DNA from: Bacteroidota bacterium
GTDB taxonomy: Bacteria; Bacteroidota; Bacteroidia; UKL13-3
Direction of reading: 5' to 3'
NCBI GenBank assembly: GCA_947457395.1
Contig: CANGVA010000002.1
Span: 17,234-81,233, forward strand
Length of the DNA stretch: 64,000 bases
Made by a program: the position numbers and the translations under genes. Below the pieces are notes generated by a model. The model ran no database searches, had not been told where the DNA came from, and worked only from the letters and a program-made list of their open reading frames with translations. Shown here one piece after another: positions 35,501 through 44,655 of the stretch; within the stretch, counting starts at the first letter, position 1; each line of letters starts with the position of its first letter.

Positions 35501-35929
35501 GACTATAACAGACCTTCCAATGATCGTACCAACTGGTCCTCTGCTGCTGCTACATCAGGCTATGCTACCCCTACAAAAAAAAATTCGCAATACTTACAAT
35601 CAAATGCAGGTAGTGCTGTGTTATCCCTGTCTTCTGAAATATTTTCACCTGACGGAGACGGTTATCAGGATCTACTAAACATCTATGTAAAAACTCCTGC
35701 AACCGGATACACCGGAACGCTATCTGTTTATGACAATCATGGGCGTATGGTAAAACAACTGATGCGCAATGATATACTGGGCACCGAAAACACTATTAGC
35801 TGGGATGGCATCACTGACAGGAATGAAAAAGCACCTATTGGCATCTACATTATTTATCTGGAAGCATTTAATTTAAAAGGCAATACTATCAAAGAAAAAA
35901 TAACCGTAGTAGTGGGTGCAAAACTTTAA
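32531..35929 (+). CDS. Secreted protein with three lamin-tail domains and SbsA-like Ig domains
   Basis: The 1132-residue protein has a signal peptide (MNKHFIVIIFLCLLQSAFAQ); ATG 32531 is preferred over a TTG six codons upstream. An N-terminal lectin-like beta sandwich (about 20-215) is followed by an Ig-like SbsA (Big_5) domain, DNTPPVIDSIGIINSNTLRI, then alternating lamin-tail domains (LTD). LTD1 starts near EDVLISEWMADP, LTD2 near YDVLLTEIMADPDP and LTD3 near ELIINELLFNP, each with an FIELHN/YVELYN/FVELYN strand and the SLNN/SLSND turn. The C-terminus has FSPDGDGYQD and an FlgD-Ig-like fold (GIYIIYLEAFN), not a clear type A or B sorting domain. Its role may be surface binding or a structural one. 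It stands alone and converges on rsmI. Confidence 0.85.
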   Translation: MNKHFIVIIFLCLLQSAFAQLNESFTDGDFSLGPTWQGDDSLFRVNASLQLQSSGTAGTSKDIYLGTPCTIAQGEWRFWVRFNLSPSTANFCRYYLMSDNLNLKGALNGYYIQLGGISGNNDSLMLMKQKGNIVTQIIGGRRATVAKANNVVGIRVLRNASGNWQLFSDTLGGNNYVAEGSGTDNEFTFSAYTGWFIKFTSSNITNFFLDDVYTGPVIADNTPPVIDSIGIINSNTLRIKFSEAIEVNSVTDVVNYTINNGIGNPISADTEPGNNQVAVLSFFSTFTNKSNYTISISGIRDQAGNTMQPTQRNFIYYVPAAEDVLISEWMADPSPPVISLPEQEFIELHNQAGIPINLKNWSVSDGAASAMLPEIVIPADSFIILCAAAQVSAFTPYGLVAGINGFPSLNNAGDAIILKSPAGNIIHQLNYDLSWYNDATKVDGGWSIELINRNRICSGRQNYTASIAANGATPGKKNSVWENTIDSTAPQIKKVICKSPNEIILVLNEGADFSSIGTSVIAINNGISIASKSSISIQNDSLLLLLNPLLQNKQTYIITMNGIRDCKQNSSINTQATFTYFQSDTAKTYDVLLTEIMADPDPRIGLPAAEYVELYNRSSRNISLKNWQLRDATGVVLLPDLLLLPDSFIVLCAPNNASLFSGMSNVVGLNNFPSLSNDGETISIRNADGKVIHAVSYSSLWYRNNLKKDGGWSLEMIDVKNPCGEAGNWQASQSNKGGTPGRNNSVRSNNRDLLAPELIRVYPADSSQLILYFSESLDSNTIYRIQHYQFNPALSFTALSAVAPHFKEVSINLSSALQKNIIYRLITDSIADCAGKLIQTKDYADFGLPEPFAPGELIINELLFNPKTGGSDFVELYNNSNKVIDLKQLRIADTDDRDSLNNIYSVAPSGYIVLPEQYIVLTENPDIIVLNYFGADRLKMIQTSLPSLNDDEGNCVIADAAGLRYDQFNYDDDLHFALLDDKNGVSLERIDYNRPSNDRTNWSSAAATSGYATPTKKNSQYLQSNAGSAVLSLSSEIFSPDGDGYQDLLNIYVKTPATGYTGTLSVYDNHGRMVKQLMRNDILGTENTISWDGITDRNEKAPIGIYIIYLEAFNLKGNTIKEKITVVVGAKL

Positions 35930-35945
35930 GCGAATTCATCTTGAA

Positions 35946-36623
35946 TCAGTCCTTCTTGCCATCAATGATAACCACAATTTCTCCCTTAGGAGGATTTGCT
36001 TCAAAATGATTAACCGCTTCTATCAAAGAGGAATTAACTGTTTGTTCAAACATTTTGGTAAGTTCTCTTGAAACAGAGACCACTCGGTCTTCACCGAAAA
36101 ATTCAACCAATTGTTTAAGTGTTTTAATTAACCTGTGAGGCGCTTCATAAAGTACTATTGTTCTTTGCTCAGAGGCAAGTTCTTTTATTTTGGTTTGGCG
36201 ACCCTTTTTTTCAGGTAAAAATCCTTCGAATACGAATGAATCACATGGCAAACCACTTTTAACAAGCGCAGGGACAAATGCTGTTGGGCCCGGCAAGCAC
36301 TCTACATCAATGTTATTTCGTAAGCATTCCCTCACAATTAAAAATCCCGGATCTGAAATACCTGGCGTACCCGCATCACTCACCAGCCCAATTGTTTTAC
36401 CTGCCTGAAGTATATTAATCACCCGCTGCAATTCTCGGTGTTCGTTGTGCTGGTGATAAGGCTGCATTTGTTTTTCAATGTTCAAGTGCTGCAAGAGTTT
36501 AATAGTATGGCGTGTATCTTCAGCCAAAAGCAAATCAACCTCCTTTAATATGCGAATGGCTCTCAATGTAATATCTTCGAGATTGCCAAGCGGTGTGGGA
36601 ATGATGATTAGCTTACCTGTCAT
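35946..36623 (-). CDS. rsmI: 16S rRNA (cytidine-1402-2'-O)-methyltransferase
   Basis: The 225-residue protein is a tetrapyrrole-methylase-fold enzyme that methylates the ribose of C1402 in 16S rRNA. Family segments are IPTPLGNLEDITLRAIR near 8-24, LLAEDTRHTIKLL near 33-45, GLVSDAGTPGISDPGF near 79-94, LPGPTAFVPALVKSGLP near 110-126 and YEAPHRL near 160-166. It is a little shorter than E. coli RsmI because the C-terminal extension is missing, which is usual in this phylum. Confidence 0.95.
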   Translation of the reverse strand: MTGKLIIIPTPLGNLEDITLRAIRILKEVDLLLAEDTRHTIKLLQHLNIEKQMQPYHQHNEHRELQRVINILQAGKTIGLVSDAGTPGISDPGFLIVRECLRNNIDVECLPGPTAFVPALVKSGLPCDSFVFEGFLPEKKGRQTKIKELASEQRTIVLYEAPHRLIKTLKQLVEFFGEDRVVSVSRELTKMFEQTVNSSLIEAVNHFEANPPKGEIVVIIDGKKD

Positions 36624-36782
36624 GCCTGCAAGATAAAGAAAAGGTAGAAGGTGTTGCCAGCAAATCTAAAAACAAAGCCTAATAAAAATCAGGTGCTATT
36701 GAGAAAACTGCAAGGATATAACAACTAGTTATTCATTGTTGAAAGTCATGTTTTACCGTGGTTAACTTTTAATAATTAGTAT

Positions 36783-36810
36783 AAAAAAAGCCCGGATTAA
36801 CCGGGCTTTT
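36783..36810 (-). terminator. Terminator after the 2073-residue PKD protein gene
   Basis: A 10-bp perfect stem, AAAAGCCCGG (36786-36795) with CCGGGCTTTT (36801-36810), has loop ATTAA and a U-tract on the minus strand from the A-run 36783-36789. It ends the large gene 18 bases downstream of its stop and separates it from rsmI. Confidence 0.88.
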
Positions 36811-36827
36811 AATTTAGATATTAGCGT

Positions 36828-39800
36828 TTACTTAATGAGTGTAACGGTACCTGTAACTGTTACAGGATCCTGTGCTCTAAGCTGATAATTAAATATGAAG
36901 TAGTAAACACCTGCAGGGCATTCGCCACCATCATTCATATCTTTTCCGTTCCAGGTCTTTTTACTGTCTTTGCTCTCAAAAACCTTATTACCCCAGCGGT
37001 TAAAGATTTGCAGATCATATTTATCCTCTCCCTCAATTTCAATTACAAAATTGTCATTGCTGCCATCACCGTTAGGCGAAAACACATTCGGTATTTTAAT
37101 CTTAGTTAAAAATCTGTTACTAATAATTTTACATACCGTATCTGCGCAATCAGCCGGAGGTTCGATATGCCAAGCTTTTAAGCAGATTTTAAAGTCACCC
37201 GTATCGTTTTTGAAATCTACTTCAAAATCCATATCACTAAGGTTACCCATTTTAGGATTTGATCCACCTTTTATTTCACCATCAACCGGCACGTAGATGC
37301 TGCCATCTGATTTATACAATGTCCACTCAAACACATCGGAATTTTGAACCGGAGTATTGGTTGTATTTTTCATCAGATATTTAGCTGAATTTGGATCTAC
37401 GCGCACCGTATCAAATGCCGGTGTTGGTTTTACAACACTGATATATGATGTATCGCGCACCTCGCAATTTCTCTCAGCACCCGCAGGTATCTGCAATGGA
37501 TCGAAACCTCTTGGTATCGAATGAATCTGGAAACGTCCTACACTATCAAACCTAAAGGTCACAAAATCAGGTGCAGCTTGATTTCTGCTCACACTATCAA
37601 TAGCTGACATATCTGTATTATTGTAACGTTTGTAAACGAATCTGTTAAAGGCGTTATCAGAAGTATTTCTAAACTTAGCCTCTGTACCTACGCACACTAT
37701 TGTGTCATCCGGACTCAATTCATTATTGAATTTTTTAACATAAATTTTTATTGGCTGATTATACAACTGCCCTGTTAGCGGATCTGTTGTTGTATCTGGG
37801 AATATTGCGGGCAAACAAGTTACCGGATTAGGGAACTTAGCATCGCGACCAACTGCCAAAATTTGGAACACACCAGAATCTTGATAAACGTGTTCAACCG
37901 TATCGCGTCTACCCAAAACGGATAGCGGGTTGCTACCCGGATCACCCCAATAAATAATTGTTTCTACGGTTGGTGTGTCTGATGGATCCTGCATTCCAAT
38001 TGAGTCGGCAAGGTTCCAGATTCTTACACGTAAAGGTGCACATCCGAGTGTATCTGACAACAACTTAAACCTTGGCCTAGGTCCTTTTATAAAAATGGTT
38101 TCATAAGCGGAATCTGCGCAACCTTGCTCTGTAACAACTTTTAGTTTTACTTTAAACTCCCCATTTGATTTATATGGCCATGTTGCTTTGATAGGTCTAA
38201 AAATATTTTGTCCATCAGGAGTTATGGTATCGTTTTTGTCCTCGCCAAACCACCAATAGTTTAATTTTATTTTATCAAGTGTTTGGCCACCTGTTAGCAG
38301 ATATGAAGAATCACCTACTGCGAATACTTCAGCACAATTGAAAACCTTCTTGGCAAGTTCCATCTTCACCATCGGCTTAACAATGTTTACCCAGCGTACG
38401 CATGTATCCCAGAAACCTAAGCTATCGCGGGTATACATCTTCACTGCGTAGCGACCGTAATCGAGATATTGGTGTGTTGGGCTTACACCTTCATAAATTG
38501 GTGAGCCGTCTCCAAAATCCCAATACATGCGTTCCCTGCGAGTAGTATCAACTCGAAGCGTAATATTATATGCATCACCTGGAGGTAGTCCGGGTAATGG
38601 CACAACAGTTCCTGTTGGATTATACCTGAACATCGGGTTAGGGAATGTTCCTTTTACTTCTGGCAGTTTGCCGTCTTCAAAGCGCCAGAAATCTGCAGTA
38701 TCAATCAGGAAATTACATCCAAAACCAGGCATCAGCAGCACATCTTTTACTGCAACTGCATCATAACCATAATTAGGGTCTGTTGTGAGTCCCAAAGGTC
38801 TGATATCTCTACTGATGGTTCTGCCCGGGCCTGGAGGGTTATTACAATTACTTTTCGCGCAATCATATCTCCAGTACCTCACCGAGTCATCAAAGTGAAT
38901 GGGCTCATTTGCGCAGAATACAGTATCCTCTACACCTCTTGAGTCTTTAATAAAGAAGGTATCAATTACTCCAATAATTACCGGTATTGCAAAAAACTGC
39001 TGGCAATTTTGCCTGGTTACAATCAGGTGAACTATGCTATTCCACTCAGATTGATCATTACTACCCGTGGCCTCCCAACTTGACCTGACAAATTTGTGTG
39101 TAATTGGCAGGAACATCATGGATGTATCTGCTATGTAAAATGGAGGATTGACTTTGGGAGCACCGGTACACCAATCTACCAGATCGTAATATACGTTGGT
39201 AAATAATCCCGGTGTTCTTGGTTTTAAACCATTGGTGGCACCAACACCTGAAGCACGAATCGGAAAAACTGTTGAATCCATGAGCACACAATTGCCACCA
39301 AAACAATCAAAATTATATCTAACCCTACGGATTCCCTTTTCGTAAAATGAGTTGGTAACGCCAGACCCATTATACCAGAAAGAGTCAACTGTTTGTGTTG
39401 CATCACCCCAATCCCAAATACTATAAGCAATACTATCCATGATACTATCAAGGTATAGTACCGTAATATCATCACCTTTACCTCTGTAGCGGCAGGTTCC
39501 TGCCTGGAATGGTGTAATACTTGAATAGCGAGGTATTACAGGCTGCGAGGCAGGGAAAACGTCAAATTGTGCTTCTAAGTTTAAAATACGTAGGAAGTTG
39601 TGATACCATACTGTATTGGTTTTATTATTGGCATGGTTGCAATCAAAATATTTAACATCCAGATGGGTGCCATTTGCCTGTGGAACGGTATCGCCATACG
39701 CAAAGTTATATACTACGAACTGAGGCTGATTAGGATCTACAGGGCTAGGTGGACTCTGTGGCGCAGGAGGTCCAGGATTAGCAGGCATACCCACTATAAA

Positions 39801-42800
39801 CGGATCAGTAGATAACTGAAAGATAGGTGTTGTGGTGATCTGAGCTGAATTCTGAATGAAATTCGCTCTTGGCATGGTAACCGTATTCTCCTTGCAACCG
39901 CAACCTATTTGTAAACCTACTGTAATCCATCCGCCAATTGTATCTGCCGGAGGTGGGAATTGGAATGCCGAGGCAGGGCCTGCATTATATCCAAAGTGCC
40001 ATACCATACTTGTTCCACGAGCATTTGTCCATGGACAACCAGGCCTAGGGGCAGCGTTAGGACATGTGTTAAAATTTGGTCTGATTAATCCCCCTGGGGT
40101 CGTTCCCCCCCTATAACCAGTCCAGGCGTCCAAATCACAAGGGGTATTGTCTTTTCTATCGGCAAGAGAGTCAATGTTTAATAAGATATGTGTTTGGCCG
40201 CAATTTGGCGTAACACCAGGATAACTGCCAATACCGGCAAGGCTTAAATCAATGCGTGCTCCCAGACCTGTGGTTAGGTCACCGGGGCACTCTTTACCAC
40301 CTTTTGCAAAACCATAAGCAGTAGCTTTTCCAAGTGCCAACTGTACAGTACCTTCACCATTACAATCAAAGTTATCAATAGATAAGCTGTCATCAACCAA
40401 CAGGTTATTGGCATTAAGGCCTTTTGCCCTGTATGGATTGCCTGACTCATTATTTAACGTATCTGCCATTTTAAGACGAACCGTTAAACAACGCTGCACC
40501 ATTCTGGTAAATGTATATTTATGGAACGTCATAGTGCTTCCTGGTAACATATCTCCTGCTGCTACAGAGTAGGTTTGCCCATTTCTATTATAAGTAACAG
40601 AGTTTGGACCAGGAGTTGGAAACGCCCGCAACTGGCCTCCATTTAATATTACATAATCTCCCCTAAGATGTGCAAAAGGATCTGGTAAATTACGAATATT
40701 GATTTGCTGGTCTACCTGAATCTGATCGGGCCAAAACTGACCCGGTTGTGGTAAGTTATCTACCCTTGCCCAAGGTTGGCCATAATAAGTACCCTGAACA
40801 TTGGTGATACGGTTGTTTACCGGGTCCCAAAATTTTTGCCCACCTGACGTAGCCTCTGTTTGCCAATCTTTGCCGGTGAGGTACCAGTTGTATACACTAT
40901 CCCAGTTGGTGTAACTATGGCGAGGTAATGAATCGTGAGAGAATTTACAATTAACCTTACCGGGGAAAATTTGCCTATTATGAATGAAAAAGTGATTACT
41001 GTTTCTATCCTGCTCCAGTGCATTTAAAAACACAAAGCGTGGAGGATTAGGGGGATTTATAACCGGGAAATATCCAGGTTTAGGCTCTGAAAAAGAAGTA
41101 CAACGGGGGGCATAATCATCATCAAAATCCCAGCGCATCCAAAGTTTGCGCGACTTAAATGTCATAGAAGTATTTACAAAATCAACCGTGTAATCGGGTC
41201 CGCACTGATTTTTTTGCCAAGGCTTTAACAATACAGGTGGTGGGCTCGTTTTTTCAATTCTAGCAAACGGACCTATAACAGAAACACCATATGCTAACTT
41301 ATCCATTGCGTCAAGAATTGGTGTGTATAACAACAAGGTATCGGTAACACCTCCGGTTATCGGATCAATTATTAGATTGCTCTTAGGCATCCAAACAATT
41401 GGTTTAGAATAACGACCCTTGTATGGATAAACAGTGTCTCCACTGTGAATTAATTTTCTGTCAAAAGGTTGATAAATAAGTTGAACGAAATTTCCTCTTG
41501 GTACAATAAGTGTATCGCCCAGTTGAGTTATTGGTGTAAACTTAGATATGTAAACAACCAACCCAAAAGTGTCTCTATAGCGGTAAATGCTGTCTCCAAT
41601 CTCAGGCAAAAAATATTGTTCAAAGCCTGCAGATCTTATTAACATAACAGAATCTCGTCTACCTTTTACTCTGTCTAAGAGCATGGTATATGTAGTATCC
41701 TGAGGGTCTACCACTTGTGTTGGAGGAACACCATATGGATTTGCTCCCCAATCATTATCTGCAGGTGCAAATCCGGATGGGGTTAGAATACTATCAAATC
41801 GTGATCTGGTTACGATAGCTGAATAATATGGAATAACACCTGGGCAAACTCTTTTAATAATTAGCTTCGGAAAGAAGGTACCCATAGCAGAAAATGCATG
41901 GCAAACGCTGAATGCACTTGAGTCCTCATTTCGCATAGTTGGGTCGTTTGGATCACCAAAATCCCACACAAAGTCTCCTGTTCCAGGAGCAAGGAAAGTC
42001 ATAGGCGTAACCTTAAAGCAAATTTCTGTGCTGCTGAAACTTTGCACGCAAACAGTATCTGCATCCTTACCAAGCGTAGAGTCTCTTTTAAATGTTGTTA
42101 TATCCAAATCATATACAATGTTGTCTGGAAGTGGCTTGGATGTATTAGAGAATGTTTTCCTTAAAGAATCCGTACAATCTGTTAAATCTGTTACTGCCAG
42201 CTTTGGATTAAATGGGCCTTTGGTAAAATAGCAATGCGTAATAGTATCATAACTAAAAGAATCGTTTTTTGTGGTATTGGCATAGAACTGACCATCACCA
42301 AAATCCCATCTGTAAGCTTTTGCCTTGTGACGAGGAGCCGCACTCAAGTTTCTGAATTTATAGCAAGAGTTAAAACATGGACCTGACAACATATTCCAAT
42401 CAAAATCAATCTGGTTATTTTGATTCACTGTTACTGCTCCAGCCATTATTGTGTCTTTGCGACAACCTTTGGTGTCTACTGCTCTAAGGAACACATCAAA
42501 GGTACCGGGGAAAGTATATGAATGACATGTTACATTATTATTTTTGGTTGTATCAGAACGTGCATCACCCCAGTTCCAAAAATATAAATCTATAGGATTG
42601 CTTGGTATCTGCGGATTCTGTATGCTATTATTAACAAAACAAATATTATTTCCCCTAAAACATTGTGTTAATGGGGTTCCGGAAGCAGGCATAGGGATTG
42701 GTAAATGATATACATCAAATGTAAAATCATTAGAAGTGACGGTTGCATTATTACTTAACTGCACAATTGCTCTTGCTACATAAACACCTCCTGCAAGCGG

Positions 42801-43049
42801 AAGTGTTGGAAAGTCAGCAGTGAATGTGTTGGCATTTCTTTGACCAATCAAAGTTCCATTAACAAAGAAATCAAAACGTGTTGGCGTAATTCCTGCTGAT
42901 ACTCCTGTTACAGTGGCAACCAACTGTGCCTGCTGCCCGGCACAAATTATCGCAGGATTCACATTCATAGTAGCTGTCTGGGCTGAGGTTTCGCGCAACT
43001 GCAAGAACATTGCAGCAAAAAGAAATAATAGGATTCTTGTATGTTTCAT
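36828..43049 (-). CDS. Giant secreted PKD-repeat protein with T9SS type B sorting domain
   Basis: The 2073-residue exported protein has a signal peptide (MKHTRILLFLFAAMFLQLRETSAQ). ATG 43049 is chosen; the frame is open 38 codons further up only from a TTG and would lose the signal peptide. At least seven PKD-like cores are seen: NWGDARSD, WDFGDGQF, WDFGDPND, WDFDDDYA, WDWGDATQ, WDFGDGSP and YWGDPGS. It has many cysteines, often paired (PCFNSCYKF), suggesting disulphides outside the cell. The C-terminus from KIPNVFSPNGDGSNDNF onward, with FNRWGNKVFE, WNGKD and ECPAGVYYF, is a type B (gliding-motility-associated) sorting domain. It lies 118 bases downstream of the sigma/membrane protein pair and could be read with them. 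The function is inferred as a surface or adhesive protein. Confidence 0.9.
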   Translation of the reverse strand: MKHTRILLFLFAAMFLQLRETSAQTATMNVNPAIICAGQQAQLVATVTGVSAGITPTRFDFFVNGTLIGQRNANTFTADFPTLPLAGGVYVARAIVQLSNNATVTSNDFTFDVYHLPIPMPASGTPLTQCFRGNNICFVNNSIQNPQIPSNPIDLYFWNWGDARSDTTKNNNVTCHSYTFPGTFDVFLRAVDTKGCRKDTIMAGAVTVNQNNQIDFDWNMLSGPCFNSCYKFRNLSAAPRHKAKAYRWDFGDGQFYANTTKNDSFSYDTITHCYFTKGPFNPKLAVTDLTDCTDSLRKTFSNTSKPLPDNIVYDLDITTFKRDSTLGKDADTVCVQSFSSTEICFKVTPMTFLAPGTGDFVWDFGDPNDPTMRNEDSSAFSVCHAFSAMGTFFPKLIIKRVCPGVIPYYSAIVTRSRFDSILTPSGFAPADNDWGANPYGVPPTQVVDPQDTTYTMLLDRVKGRRDSVMLIRSAGFEQYFLPEIGDSIYRYRDTFGLVVYISKFTPITQLGDTLIVPRGNFVQLIYQPFDRKLIHSGDTVYPYKGRYSKPIVWMPKSNLIIDPITGGVTDTLLLYTPILDAMDKLAYGVSVIGPFARIEKTSPPPVLLKPWQKNQCGPDYTVDFVNTSMTFKSRKLWMRWDFDDDYAPRCTSFSEPKPGYFPVINPPNPPRFVFLNALEQDRNSNHFFIHNRQIFPGKVNCKFSHDSLPRHSYTNWDSVYNWYLTGKDWQTEATSGGQKFWDPVNNRITNVQGTYYGQPWARVDNLPQPGQFWPDQIQVDQQINIRNLPDPFAHLRGDYVILNGGQLRAFPTPGPNSVTYNRNGQTYSVAAGDMLPGSTMTFHKYTFTRMVQRCLTVRLKMADTLNNESGNPYRAKGLNANNLLVDDSLSIDNFDCNGEGTVQLALGKATAYGFAKGGKECPGDLTTGLGARIDLSLAGIGSYPGVTPNCGQTHILLNIDSLADRKDNTPCDLDAWTGYRGGTTPGGLIRPNFNTCPNAAPRPGCPWTNARGTSMVWHFGYNAGPASAFQFPPPADTIGGWITVGLQIGCGCKENTVTMPRANFIQNSAQITTTPIFQLSTDPFIVGMPANPGPPAPQSPPSPVDPNQPQFVVYNFAYGDTVPQANGTHLDVKYFDCNHANNKTNTVWYHNFLRILNLEAQFDVFPASQPVIPRYSSITPFQAGTCRYRGKGDDITVLYLDSIMDSIAYSIWDWGDATQTVDSFWYNGSGVTNSFYEKGIRRVRYNFDCFGGNCVLMDSTVFPIRASGVGATNGLKPRTPGLFTNVYYDLVDWCTGAPKVNPPFYIADTSMMFLPITHKFVRSSWEATGSNDQSEWNSIVHLIVTRQNCQQFFAIPVIIGVIDTFFIKDSRGVEDTVFCANEPIHFDDSVRYWRYDCAKSNCNNPPGPGRTISRDIRPLGLTTDPNYGYDAVAVKDVLLMPGFGCNFLIDTADFWRFEDGKLPEVKGTFPNPMFRYNPTGTVVPLPGLPPGDAYNITLRVDTTRRERMYWDFGDGSPIYEGVSPTHQYLDYGRYAVKMYTRDSLGFWDTCVRWVNIVKPMVKMELAKKVFNCAEVFAVGDSSYLLTGGQTLDKIKLNYWWFGEDKNDTITPDGQNIFRPIKATWPYKSNGEFKVKLKVVTEQGCADSAYETIFIKGPRPRFKLLSDTLGCAPLRVRIWNLADSIGMQDPSDTPTVETIIYWGDPGSNPLSVLGRRDTVEHVYQDSGVFQILAVGRDAKFPNPVTCLPAIFPDTTTDPLTGQLYNQPIKIYVKKFNNELSPDDTIVCVGTEAKFRNTSDNAFNRFVYKRYNNTDMSAIDSVSRNQAAPDFVTFRFDSVGRFQIHSIPRGFDPLQIPAGAERNCEVRDTSYISVVKPTPAFDTVRVDPNSAKYLMKNTTNTPVQNSDVFEWTLYKSDGSIYVPVDGEIKGGSNPKMGNLSDMDFEVDFKNDTGDFKICLKAWHIEPPADCADTVCKIISNRFLTKIKIPNVFSPNGDGSNDNFVIEIEGEDKYDLQIFNRWGNKVFESKDSKKTWNGKDMNDGGECPAGVYYFIFNYQLRAQDPVTVTGTVTLIK

Positions 43050-43167
43050 ATTCGGGTAATATACTTTTTTTACATTGTTTTCATTGCCTTTTTTACAGGC
43101 TGAAAACTTGATTTGGCATATAAACAGTTTTGCTAACATATACTTAAAATTTATAATTTTCAATTTT

Positions 43168-44118
43168 TTATCGAACCAATTTAAATTTTCCCGACTTTAC
43201 ATGCTCCCTTTCCAATCCTTTTAGCCTATACCTCAGGGTATAAACGTACCATCCGGCCGTGCATTCTTCTCCATTAATGCGGTTTAAACCATTCCATCTT
43301 TTTTCTTTGCTATTTGTTTCAAATACAACCTTTCCGCTAAGGTCAAGAATCATAAAATAGAACGACTCCTCATTTTCAATCTCTACCACAAACTCATCGT
43401 TGAAAGTATCCCCGTTTGGTGAGAATGACCCAGGTATACTTAGCCTTGCCTCTTCTTCATACTCCCAGGAAGACTTTTCCCGTTGATTAGCTTCTAAAGG
43501 GGTTTTGGTAGCATTATTTTCATGTTTATTGGCAATGTGTGTTCTAGAATCACTTACCTCGTCAGTATAGGTTTGCTTATCTCTTAAATCCGCATTATTA
43601 TTTATTTCCTTACGCTGCTGCGTGGCAATGTCCTGTCTTGGAGCGTCTTTATTCTCGCTTAGCTTGTTCTCATCAACCGAATTTGAAATTTGCCGACCTG
43701 ATTTGGTTTTCTTTTTGCCGGTAGCGGCTCGTAAGGGTTCATTTTCAACTGCGGCAGGCAAAGGGCCTTGATCTATAACAACGGATTGCTCCATTGCAGG
43801 CATATTATTTTCTTTCCGTTCCGAAGGCCTCTCGGCAACCTTAGGTTTGGGTAATTCTTCCTTACCGATTTGTTTATTAATTACAGCCATGTATGTGAAA
43901 ACCGCTGTGGCAAAAATTGTTAAGCCTGCAACCCCTATAATTGTTTGGGTAGATGCCAAGCCACCCTTAATACCAGCCTGAAACTGACCCTGCGAAGCAC
44001 CTGTATTTGCAGAAGCAAGCCCCTGCTCTATTCCATACCACACATCAGGGTTTTCCGGATTAAAATCACGGAACTCCGTTTTTAATAACTCATCTATATT
44101 ATTTGGTGTGCTATTCAT
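43168..44118 (-). CDS. One-pass membrane protein with T9SS type-B-like C-terminal domain, probable anti-sigma factor
   Basis: The 316-residue protein has a short cytosolic N-terminus (DELLKTEFRDFNPENPDVWYGIEQGL, like the anti-sigma start in this phylum), one membrane helix at about 58-80, and a charged, disordered linker (about 82-225) rich in K, E, N and Q. Its C-terminal domain (about 228-316) has FSPNGDTFNDEFVVEIE, VVFETNSKEKRWNGL and ECTAGWYVYTLRYRL, closely parallel to the C-terminus of the neighbouring giant protein. The NRWG motif of sorting domains is replaced by DLSG. There is no N-terminal signal peptide, so it is likely held in the inner membrane with the domain in the periplasm. 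It starts directly at the base after the sigma stop, so it is coupled to it. I infer an anti-sigma factor or sensor; no canonical zinc anti-sigma motif is present. Confidence 0.75.
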   Translation of the reverse strand: MNSTPNNIDELLKTEFRDFNPENPDVWYGIEQGLASANTGASQGQFQAGIKGGLASTQTIIGVAGLTIFATAVFTYMAVINKQIGKEELPKPKVAERPSERKENNMPAMEQSVVIDQGPLPAAVENEPLRAATGKKKTKSGRQISNSVDENKLSENKDAPRQDIATQQRKEINNNADLRDKQTYTDEVSDSRTHIANKHENNATKTPLEANQREKSSWEYEEEARLSIPGSFSPNGDTFNDEFVVEIENEESFYFMILDLSGKVVFETNSKEKRWNGLNRINGEECTAGWYVYTLRYRLKGLEREHVKSGKFKLVR

Positions 44119-44655
44119 TTAACTTCTTCGTTTAATAAGTGCCTCTTGCAGCAATACGCGGGCCCTTGATAATTGAGACTTTGAAGTACCTTCACTAATG
44201 CCAAGCATTTCAGCTATTTCAGCGTGTGAATAACCCTCTATTACATACATATTAAGAACTGTTCGATACCCAGGAGCCAATTTATTCAAAGCAATAAGTA
44301 TCTCTTTTCTACTCATATGCTCCACCGTAAAATCATGATGAGGGTTATCAACTGCCAATTCTACATCACTCTGGTTCATATGGCTTTTGTTTACCCGATA
44401 AAACTCAAGAGCAGTATTAACAAATATTCTCTTCATCCATCCCTCAAATGAACCACTGAAGCGATATTGGCCTAATTTAGTAAAAACCTTTATAAAGCCA
44501 TCCTGAAGAATATCTTTTGCTTCTTCGTATCCGTTGCTATATCGTAAACATATTCCAAACATGGTTCTTGCGTAATGGTCGTAGAGTTGTTTATGAGCCT
44601 TTCGGTCCCCTTTTAAACATAAGTTTATCAGTTCTTTTTCATTAAAATCACTCAC
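44119..44655 (-). CDS. ECF RNA polymerase sigma-70 factor
   Basis: The 178-residue protein has region 2 (KELINLCLKGDRKAHKQLYD, YEEAKDILQDGFIKVFTKL, GWMKRIFVNTALEFYR) and region 4 (LAPGYRTVLNMYVIEGYSHA, EIAEMLGISEGTSKSQLSRA), and no region 3, as in extracytoplasmic-function sigma factors. The start is GTG at 44655. The stop touches the start of the membrane protein gene, a common sigma/anti-sigma arrangement. It faces away from the 1525-residue T9SS protein gene across a 114-bp gap that could hold promoters for both. Confidence 0.95.
   Translation of the reverse strand: MSDFNEKELINLCLKGDRKAHKQLYDHYARTMFGICLRYSNGYEEAKDILQDGFIKVFTKLGQYRFSGSFEGWMKRIFVNTALEFYRVNKSHMNQSDVELAVDNPHHDFTVEHMSRKEILIALNKLAPGYRTVLNMYVIEGYSHAEIAEMLGISEGTSKSQLSRARVLLQEALIKRRS

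Noticed and set aside
43050..43163. 38-codon N-terminal extension of the 2073-residue PKD protein
   Set aside because: It begins with TTG and would place the clear signal peptide from ATG 43049 inside the protein.
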